This document shows, one piece after another, positions 48,401-61,521 of a DNA stretch of 64,000 nt. A program made the translations under genes and the position numbers. Each line of letters begins with the position of its first letter. The stretch's first letter is position 1. The DNA comes from Owenia fusiformis (Eukaryota; Annelida; Polychaeta; Sabellida; Oweniidae): contig CAIIXF020000010.1 of the NCBI GenBank assembly GCA_903813345.2, forward strand, positions 26,872,425 to 26,936,424. Reading direction: 5' to 3'. The notes below the pieces were generated by a model, which was not told the DNA's origin, searched no databases, and saw only the letters and a program-made list of their open reading frames with translations.

Positions 48401-50309
48401 TTTCTTACATATAGGTGAGCAGGACGTGTTCCGCGTGTCCCTAGTGCCAGATATTCTACATGTAATTGTGTTTCTTACATATAGGTGAGCAGGATGTGTT
48501 CCGAGTGTCCCTAGTGCCAGATATTCTACATCTAATTGTGTTTCTTACATATAGGTGAGCAGGATGTGTTCCGAGTGTCCCTAGTGCCAGATATTCTACA
48601 TCTAATTGTGTTTCTTACATATAGGTGAGCAGGATGTGTTCAGAGTGTCTCTAGCACCAGATATTCTACATCTAATTGTGTTTCTTACATATAGGTGAGC
48701 AAGATGTGTTCCGAGTGTCCCTAGTGCCAGATATTCTACATCTAATTGTGTTTCTTACATATAGGTGAGCAGGACGTGTTCAGAGTGTCTCTAGCACCAG
48801 ATATTCTACATCTAATTGTGTTTCTTACATATAGGTGAGCAGGATGTGTTCCGAGTGTCTCTAGTGCCAGATATTCTACATCTAATTGTGTTTCTTACAT
48901 ATATTAGGTGAGCAGGATGTGTTCAGAATATTCATCAGTGCCATATTTTACATTGGAAAGGGCAAGAGAAGCAGGCCCTACCAACACTTCTATGAGGCCA
49001 TCAAACAGAGGGATTCACCCAAGCCTAAGGTATACATTCCATTATGTTAGCTCTCTGATGTGAAAATAATGTTCCCTCGATACATCCAACATTTTACATG
49101 TTAATTCAGAGAGAATATTGGTGACAAACCCTTCAATATTTACTCATCTTTATGAATGAAACATAATGACATTACATATTGTAACATTTTGGTATGCAGT
49201 CAGTAGTTTATCCATTTGGAACTCTTTTTATGAATACTGTTCAATTGATGCATAATTGATATGATTAAATATTCTCTATAGTGTTAGAGGAAATCTCAAG
49301 AAATTAGTAAGCCCAAGTAAAGAGCAATATTCCAAGAGTTATGGAGACTTTTAGTCATAATTGTTTTCAATTTCATAGAAGTGATAATAAGTCTTTCATG
49401 ATTAATTGCTTCCAGTGCAGTGCAAAGGTTCAGAGGATCCTAGATATATGGTCTGAAGGCTATGGGCCAGTGTCTCTGCACATCTTCCAGAATACCATTC
49501 CAGTAGAGGCTTATACCCGAGAGGCATGTATGGTAGAGAGTATAGGTGAGTTTCATTAGAATGTTATACATGAGAGGCGTGTATGGTAGAGAGTATAGGT
49601 GAGTACCATTAGAAGGTTACACAAGAGGCATGTATGGTAGAGAGTCTAGTTGAGTTCCATTAGAAGATTATACACGAGATGCATGGAGGTAGAGAGTATA
49701 GGTGAGTACCATTAGAAGGTTACACAAGAGGCATGTATGGCAGAGGTATCTAGGTGAGTTCCTTTAAAAGATTATACACGAGAGACATGTAGGTGGAGAG
49801 TAAAGGTGAGTGCCATTAGAAAATCATCCACGAAAGGCATGTATGGTAGAGAGTATAGGTGAGTGCCATTAGAAGGTTACACAAGAGGCATGTATGGTAG
49901 AGAGTATAGGTGAGTACCATTAGGAGAAGCATGTATGGTAGAGAGTATTATTAGGTGAATTGTGATGCAATATATTATGCAAGTAATTTCACCTTGAACA
50001 AACTGTTCGGTTAACATTACTGTAGGCCAATGTTGTCAATTCTCCTTTGAAAACTAGTGGAGACACAGTAAAAGGAAATTGTATGTGTATGTGGGAAAAC
50101 TGAACAATATTACATTAATTGGTTGTTATGTTTCAGGACTGAGTAGGTTGACCAATCAGAAGAGTGGGGATTATTATGGGATATCTAGCACTTGGAAACC
50201 ACTTGATAAAAGAAAGTTGGGGGTCCATCTCTTAGTGAGAGCCATGAGGGTGCTTCTGGCAGAGGGAGAGAGGCAGATCACACCCAGGGACATCAAAATA
50301 GGACAATAG
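33452..50309 (+). CDS. ANKLE1: Ankyrin repeat and LEM domain GIY-YIG nuclease
   Basis: The family is a DNA endonuclease that cuts branched and bridged DNA late in division. Coding exons: 33452-33501, 39894-40046, 40437-40542, 40985-41132, 41326-41960, 42209-43616, 43900-44103, 48908-49029, 49416-49545, 50137-50309. All phases agree, giving 1042 aa. Ankyrin repeats occupy about residues 5-120 (TPLHAAASWGRAEILKLLLV). A long polar region follows. The LEM domain is at about 780-825 (LSNEEIRAQLVAMGDQPGPV). The nuclease starts near 870: FNYILLDPR, AIFYIGKG (914-920), RPYQH, VEAYTREACMVES and LTNQKSG, ending AEGERQITPRDIKIGQ. The human protein is shorter; the extra length is in exons 5-6. Exon 1 (MLLEHELIEALQGEDI) joins exon 2 to form the first ankyrin repeat, which supports this distant start. 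Introns 7 and 9 contain arrays made from the adjoining exon borders. Confidence 0.95.
34648..36578. mobile_element. Long-arm inverted-repeat element, GCCAT duplication
   Basis: Ends CACAGGC(T)GGTATCGAAAA and the inverse TTTTCGATACCTGCCTGTG, flanked by the direct repeat GCCAT (34643-34647 and 36579-36583). The arms run about 415 bp each (34648-35065 and 36163-36578), through TTTGTCCGCTGTGACGGAGC, the tactccatgcaatg region and the tgtaccatttcttttatttc region. The centre has no transposase; the 144-codon frame at 35794-36228 mostly runs through arm and AT-rich filler. It is a foldback-like, non-autonomous element. Confidence 0.82.
35509..35672. mobile_element. Small MITE nested in the foldback element
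   Basis: ACTGTAAAACCTGTCTCAAT at the left and ACATGTTTTACTGTA at the right form inverted ends of about 14 bp. The inside has repeated 'gtgaacac' words. Related termini occur near 32127, 55070 and 1620. The ends resemble pogo/Tc1-type elements, but the assignment is tentative. Confidence 0.55.
36823..37758 (+). pseudogene. 5'-truncated LINE with perfect 13-bp target duplication
   Basis: The direct repeat ATCTGGCTCGCTG lies at 36810-36822 and 37759-37771. The insert ends in an A-rich tail (gaaatgaaaaaaa). Within it one frame encodes the C-terminal RT region (HLGFIFDNRFKFDIHINELA, LIYNSFILPHLDYCSS, LDRLHYKAALSC) to a stop at 37320. Another frame gives the terminal CxCG-type zinc knuckle (CVCGKSATQKHLILHC, stop at 37742). 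At least two frameshifts separate them. It is a CR1/Jockey-type remnant inserted by target-primed reverse transcription, complete only at its 3' end. Confidence 0.85.
37985..38056 (-). other. tRNA-like sequence, possible SINE head
   Basis: On the minus strand it reads ATGTGGTCTAGGGGGAAAA, then CATGGTTCGACTACCGG about 30 bp on. These look like a Pol III A box (GTGGTCTAG, as in tRNA-Glu/Gly) and B box (GGTTCGACTACC). No convincing acceptor stem closes, so this is more likely a tRNA-derived SINE or a tRNA pseudogene than a working tRNA. Confidence 0.35.
39301..39414. repeat. Near-perfect 114-bp palindrome
   Basis: The arms read GGCATCGGAACAGAGATAAC then a C run then ACTCAGTCTATGTACATAGT, and back through ACTAGGTACATATACTGAGT, a G run, and GTATCTCTGTTTCGATGCC. 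The centre is at about 39357 (AAATAATATTATTTAC). It lies 480 bp upstream of ANKLE1 exon 2. As RNA it would fold into one long hairpin. It is probably a minimal hairpin MITE. Confidence 0.85.
42209..43616 (+). CDS. ANKLE1: ANKLE1 exon 6, polar repeats and LEM domain
   Basis: The largest exon (1408 bp), residues 365-833. It opens VDSEISFASIAHRD, comparable to DASFVTAVEV in human ANKLE1. Residues about 490-580 (42590-42870) contain about eight loose 13-residue repeats of the form KSTNDKVPSTAQS. A cysteine-containing EHCNCTCPPEDGDSEY stretch follows. The LEM domain closes the exon, which ends TCG G|GTATGT in phase 1. Confidence 0.92.
42590..42870 (+). repeat. ANKLE1: In-frame 39-bp repeats (NDKVPSTxxS) in ANKLE1
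   Basis: About eight units of 39 bp encode KS(T/N)NDK(V/L)PSTAQ-like 13-mers with alternating SK and AQ endings. The units have diverged (5-6 differences each), so this is an old expansion in a presumably disordered linker. Confidence 0.85.
44438..48907 (+). repeat. 70-bp array copied from ANKLE1 exon 8 acceptor
   Basis: About 64 units (4470 bp / 70) fill nearly all of intron 7. The unit is GTGAGCAGGATGTGTTCCGA, gtgtctctagtgccagatat, tctacatctaattgtgtttc, TTACATATAG. The exon 8 border is TTACATATATTAG|GTGAGCAGGATGTGTTCAGA, so each unit copies the polypyrimidine tract, AG and the first ~45 exon bases. A unit near 46735-46785 keeps 'gttcatcagtgcc', closer to the exon. The first unit (44438) starts from GATTTAG|GTGACAC, and shorter units appear near 45129 and 45408. 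In every unit AG is followed directly by GTGAGC, a strong donor. Confidence 0.95.
48908..49029 (+). CDS. ANKLE1: ANKLE1 exon 8, nuclease core, begins with GTGAGC
   Basis: Encodes SEQDVFRIFISAIFYIGKGK and on to DSPKPK, with the YIG half of the GIY-YIG motif (residues 914-920) and RPYQH. The acceptor is ATATTAG|GTGAGC: the exon itself starts with a donor-like hexamer, the hallmark of recursive-splice exons. It is in phase with exons 7 and 9. Skipping it, or splicing to an upstream array unit instead, would destroy the nuclease. Confidence 0.94.
49416..49545 (+). CDS. ANKLE1: ANKLE1 exon 9, nuclease domain
   Basis: Encodes CSAKVQRILDIWSEGYGPVS then LHIFQNTIPVEAYTREACMV, ESI (residues 943-985), aligned with human ANKLE1 over its full length. 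Two nearby AGs exist (49415 and 49420); only the first keeps the frame. The donor ATAG|GTGAGT is the first of a tandem series. Confidence 0.93.
49520..49960 (+). repeat. ~52-bp tandem repeats of exon 9 end plus donor
   Basis: About nine units beginning with the exon itself: gaggcatgtatggtagagag, TATAG|GTGAGT, accattagaaggttacacaa. Donor GTs fall at 49546, 49599, 49702, 49754, 49806, 49859 and 49910. The unit near 49651 is mutated to TAGTTGAGT. Each unit copies the last ~25 bp of exon 9, its 5' splice site and ~25 bp of intron. Downstream donors would lengthen the exon by a non-multiple of three in most cases. Confidence 0.9.
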
Positions 50310-50828
50310 AGTATTATTATGTCACCACAAAAGTATTTTTGTAGTTTCCAACTTTTTTGTGGATGGCAGTCGGAGCTTGGTGTTTGGCGTCTTTAAAAAT
50401 TGGCAGGTGGTAATATTTTGCATCTTTATGCCTTGTACACACACATCTGTTCTGCTAGCAGAAGAACAATGGAGTATTATAAGTTAAGAGTAGTCAAAAA
50501 TGTAGATGATATGATCTGTGTACCATTGTTATATTTATACCCATGTTACACAATATAAAGCCCATGATCTGATACATGTTTGTTTTTGATGACGTTTTCT
50601 TATAAATCTATAAGTGAAAGTATGTTTTATCTGCAATCTTTTCTTCATTTTAAGTTTTCATGAGAAATGAAACCCAAAGCAATTATTAATGGAAGAGTTT
50701 AGAAAATGTAAATGTTGGATATTTAAAAGAAGAAATTATGATATGTGTTTTCAGAGAGTAAAGACAAATGGCACATGTACAAGATTTAGAAAAACATGAG
50801 TTCAATAAATAGGTTAATGCATACCTTT

Positions 50829-51034
50829 CAGGCCCGTAGCCAGGATTTGCCAAGGGGGGTTCAGTTTTCAAAAATTTCCAGGGGGGTTCATATTTGACAA
50901 TATTGGCCCAAATATGGCTAAAATCACTTGAGAAGTGCTCAAAACGGTGAAAAACTGCATGATTTTGAAAGAATTTTTGGCCAAGTTGGAGGTTCACCCG
51001 AACCCTGCGAACCCCCCCCCTGGCTACGGGCCTG
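50829..51034. mobile_element. MITE, CAGGCCCGTAGCCAG ends, intact copy
   Basis: CAGGCCCGTAGCCAG and CTGGCTACGGGCCTG are exact inverses 206 bp apart. CCTTT flanks both sides as a 5-bp direct repeat. The degraded relative is at 22936-23142. It lies in the ANKLE1 3' region and contains a C run near 51011-51020. Confidence 0.8.
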
Positions 51035-51435
51035 CCTTTCTCTATATGTAGCTCTTCAAATCAAAGATGTTCTTGAACAGATTTGAATTTTCCTCTGCCT
51101 AAATCTCACTCAGGATTTATAAATTACTTGTTAATGTCACAGAGAACTATTTACATCCTTTTTGTTTCAGAAATCTACACTGAAAAGTAAAACAAGATGT
51201 AAATATTTCTCTGTGGTTGATGTACATGTACACTATCTACTGTCAATATAACTGCGGTAGAATGAATGATATTAAATATAACAATGGAAGAAAATTGTTA
51301 AAGACAACAGAAGATTGATTGTCAATATCTTATGTCAGTTTTGCAGCAATAGAATGTCTCATGTCTTTATATAACAACTTCTATTGAGGATTATGTACTT
51401 GAATCTGTAAATATAGATTAGGTGTTAGTCAGATA

Positions 51436-51441
51436 AATAAA
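51436..51441 (+). terminator. Candidate ANKLE1 poly(A) signal
   Basis: AATAAA in agataaataaatatcatttt, about 1.1 kb after the ANKLE1 stop. It is the first plain AATAAA after the MITE that I noticed in suitable context; an earlier site cannot be excluded. Confidence 0.35.
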
Positions 51442-51615
51442 TATCATTTTATAAAAAATTAAAAATCTATACTTGCATTATGTGGATAAATATTTTTTGA
51501 TATAAACAGATAAAAGGACATGTATGAGATGAGTCAATATCATGTGCCCCACCTGTTGGCAGATTCCACCTACTCTACTCGTACCAACAAAAAGTTCCGA
51601 AAAGCAAGCTCAACG

Positions 51616-51914
51616 AATCTTACTTTTGAAAATAGATTCCAGCAATACTTTCCCACATGAATCTACTTGTTGAGACTCGATCAACATGAGTTCTGAGAAA
51701 ATGAGGATTTTAGCAAGAGTGCATTGACTCAACATGGGGACATACACCATTGACCATTGACATAGCTTGGGGATACCATCATGTATGTCACCATGTAAAG
51801 TCAATGCACCCTTGCTGAAATCTTCATTTTCTCAGAAGAACTCAAGTTGATCGAATCTCAACAAGTAGATTCCTGTTGCATAGTATTGCTAGAATATATT
51901 TTCGAAAGTTAGAA
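51616..51914. repeat. ~300-bp imperfect hairpin
   Basis: The left arm (cttacttttgaaaatagatt, ccagcaatactttc, aatctacttgttgagactcg, atcaacatgagttctgagaa) is mirrored by the right arm (ttctcagaagaactcaagtt, gatcgaatctcaacaagtag, attcctgttgcatagtattg, ctagaatatattttcgaaag). Arms are about 140 bp with a short loop near 51770. No coding capacity; probably a foldback MITE. Confidence 0.75.
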
Positions 51915-52659
51915 TAGGGGTTCTTAAACAGGGCATTTAAAGCATTTAAGGCCTTTTTCAAATTTTTGTTTAGTACTATACCACACAGGGTCTGATGATA
52001 TAGTATTCCATCATCAACTCAATTCTCCATCATTTATGATTGGAGGTAGACAATGCCAAGTTGTAGCAAATTCCATTGAACTGTCACTGCTGCCATTTTT
52101 CAGAATGGCTGCCTATGTATTTAATCAACTTGTTTCAATGAGTTTACAATAAGCTTTCATATGGTATATAACATACTTTATGGGGGTGTGCTATTTAGGC
52201 TTTGCTGTTGAGCTAGGGTGTCCTGATGAAACCTCATTTGTTGGGATGAAATTCATACAAAGTGAGTCAGGGGTATATATATTACTGTAATTACATTTCC
52301 ATTATATAGTAGGTTCGATAAGTGTTACAAAGAACTAGAACAAAAACTTATTTAAAACAATCTTAATTTAATTATATTTGGAGCACATAATGGTTCATGT
52401 ACACATAAATTTTCTATTATTTACAATGTGACCTGTACCTTCACAATTACATTTACTGTTTTACATCATACATCACTTATCCTATGGAGAGTAAAAGGAA
52501 GAAAGATAAAACAGTCACCAACAATGAATAAATCCAAATTTTTCTCCTGTTAATTTAGTACAGATCAACAGAACTTCAATTTCAACATATATCACATAGT
52601 CTATACAGTATTGCATTGATCATCTCATTAGTCCATTTTACTTTTTATGTCCCCTTCTG

Positions 52660-52669
52660 TTTATTTATT
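52660..52669 (-). terminator. Candidate ETFA poly(A) signals
   Basis: Two overlapping AATAAA motifs on the minus strand (tttatttatt on the plus strand) lie about 100 nt after the ETFA stop codon. That spacing gives a short 3' UTR. Confidence 0.45.
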
Positions 52670-52768
52670 TTCCCAAAGTGATATATTTCCTGGCATTTCT
52701 ATATTATAAGAGACTTCTGTTGTGTCGGTATATCAGGAAATCGAGAGAATCTGGAGTCTAGGAGAATT

Positions 52769-59314
<6,546 letters not shown>

Positions 59315-59861
59315 GTTTAAATTCTATAGCAAACTGATAAACAAGATAAATTTGTGAGGTTTTATAATTTCGGATTTTATTTTTGGGCGATAATATGCAA
59401 GAGTTACGAAAGTGCTTGCAACGACATCTATATTTGGATTGTCGCTGCAGCGGCTGTTATTTCAGCAATTTACATGTTCTTCTTGAAAAATAGTTCAAAG
59501 TTTTCAGTTTTTTATTTGATCTTTTACAAATACAAGCTAGGCACACATCAATAAGAAAGTAAAGTAAGTGATTCTTTATAAATACATCCCCAAAAATATA
59601 TTTTCCATACACTTTGGTACTACTAAACAGTCAACCAATACCATTTAGTAGGCTAATCAATTTTCGTGAAATTATTTCAAATTCCCTCCATTTATTTGTC
59701 CTTGAATCATCATCCACAGATGCCAGCCAGGTATGTACGTAGTAGGCTAGGCTCAATAAGAAAAAATTCTGTACTTGTTTTAGACATCTAGTAAGTTACA
59801 GGAGGAGAAGGAGGAGACAGCACTGATGCAAGAGATTTTCTTGCACAAGGAGTCTGACGTA

Positions 59862-61075
59862 ACCGTGATATTGTTATGGTCTCCATTTTTTTGACTGCGG
59901 TTGGTAGTTGGTGGTTGGCGACCCGGGGGGTTCACTGTATATAAAACTCGACGGGGGTCCTAGGCTGAAGCCTCAAATATCAATATGTTCCCATACCAAT
60001 CTGTCAAATTTCAATAATTTCCCATACCAACCAAAATAACCCCCGAAGGCCATACCAAATGTCCAAATATAGGACCAATGCCATACCAAATGTCCAAATA
60101 TAGGACCAATGCCATACCAAATGCCTAATTATGAGACCAATGTCATACCAAATGTCAAAATGTAGGACCAATGCCATACCATATAAAATTCAAAAGTTGA
60201 AAAAGGCCCTTGAAAAGAAGATACTTCGGGAAACGATCCAAAACAACTTCAAATTTGCAACTACTGGACCAATGCCATACCACGAATGTTAGGTAACGTA
60301 TCTACAACGACCATTCTCATACCAGAAGAGCAAAGGTCTGACCATTGCCATACCTCAGAAGTCAGAAATTTCCGGGCATTCCCATACCAAATCCTAAAAT
60401 ATGGGTCCATTGCCATACCAAACGTTGAAAAAGGTACCCCACATGCGCCGAGGATCCCCGTCAAGGTTTATATATAGTGAACCCCCCGGGGTTGGCGATC
60501 TGTGTCTGTAACAAATTCTTACAATTTCCAATGTTAGACTGACTTCAATTTTTTCAGATCATCTACATGTTTTCAGAATTTCAAATCTGACTTTATATTT
60601 AAAATTTGACCTTCAATGACCTTTTCCAGGTCAAAAAAGGTCCAAAATGTCTTTTTTCAACTTGCTTTAAATCATGGGCTTTCAATCCCATGAAAGCCCA
60701 TGTTTAACTTGACCATTTTAAAATCATCTACAAGTTATCAGAAGTTCAATTCTGACTTAAGATGTGTGATTTGACTTTCAATGGCCTTCTCAAGGTAAAA
60801 AATGTCAAAAAGGTATTTTTTCAACTTGCTCAACCAATTTTTTCAATATCATCTACAATTCTCAATAGTTCAAGTCTGACTATAAATTTGACCTTCAATG
60901 ACATTCTCAAGGTCAAAAAAGATTTGACCTTTAATGACCTTCTCAAGGTCAAAAAGGTCTTTTTTATTTTTTCAATATCATCTACAAGTTCTCAGAAATT
61001 CAAATCTGACTTAAGATTGATCTCATAATATTGTGAGCAACTCAGTGGTGACATTTTGTCATGTTAATGCCTTGT
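59862..61075. mobile_element. Second copy of the AGGTCA-satellite element, interrupted
   Basis: Left part GATATTGTTATGGTCTCCAT and TTGGTGGTTGGCG; right end GTGAGCAACTCAGTGGTGAC, ATTTTGTCATGTTAATGCCT. It contains about four satellite units (60550-61010) against 14-15 in the copy at 25111-27369. It is interrupted by the 569-bp element at 59922-60490. Confidence 0.78.
59922..60490. mobile_element. Nested element with 8-bp duplication and internal 30-bp repeats
   Basis: Left end CCCGGGGGGTTCACTGTATA, right end TATATAGTGAACCCCCCGGG. It is flanked by GTTGGCGA (59914-59921 and 60491-60498). The inverted arms extend to about 35 bp (CGACGGGG / CCCCGTC). Inside, the words aggaccaatgccataccaaa and tgtccaaatat repeat about six times (60030-60240) with looser 'ccataccaaa' spacing elsewhere. 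The 8-bp duplication suggests a hAT-like mechanism. Confidence 0.8.
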
Positions 61076-61521
61076 AATATTTTTTGATTTTGTTTAGTGC
61101 TATTTTTCTGGCACAACTATAGGAATTCAGTAGTATGAATCCTGTGTAGTATCAATGCGGGTCTCCCATGGTTTATACCATACTCTTCAGTTTCCATACC
61201 ATTTGATTGGCGATGTACATGTACATTGTAATTACCGCAGATAATACAACTACATGTACACTACCTGTAATGTACATGTACTTTCATTTAGTCCATCTTG
61301 TTGTTGTGTTGCATTAGCCTATTTTTTCACACTCAGACTTTTTGATTCTCTTTAGCAATGTCACGGTTGTACCAGACTGTGCTTGTGTGTGGGATTTCTT
61401 TAATGCACATGCCTTGTTACTTAAACAAGAAAGAGGTTTTTACAATGTACAAAAGTGTATATGATAATTCAAATTCTTATGCATGCATGCATTCCAGGCT
61501 ATTCATATCTCTTACTGGGGA

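Larger units (their letters stand above)
50310..52768. other. Convergent spacer between ANKLE1 and ETFA
   Basis: Both genes end here. It holds the ANKLE1 3' UTR with a candidate poly(A) signal at 51436, the fragment near 50320-50440 related to the 25111-27369 element (TTATTATGTCACCACAAAAG), a MITE at 50829-51034 and a large hairpin at 51616-51914. No coding exon was seen between 50310 and 52768. Confidence 0.65.
59315..61521. other. Head-to-head spacer between ETFA and POLK
   Basis: No coding exon was found. Promoters of ETFA (minus) and POLK (plus) must lie here or in shared leader sequence. A TTCCAG acceptor at about 61498 just upstream of the POLK start suggests an untranslated POLK exon further left. 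Most of 59862-61075 is transposon. Confidence 0.65.

Noticed and set aside
44438-48907. Regular 70-bp repeats as a possible CRISPR array
   Set aside because: Units are head-to-tail without unique spacers, in an animal intron, and derive from the neighbouring exon border.
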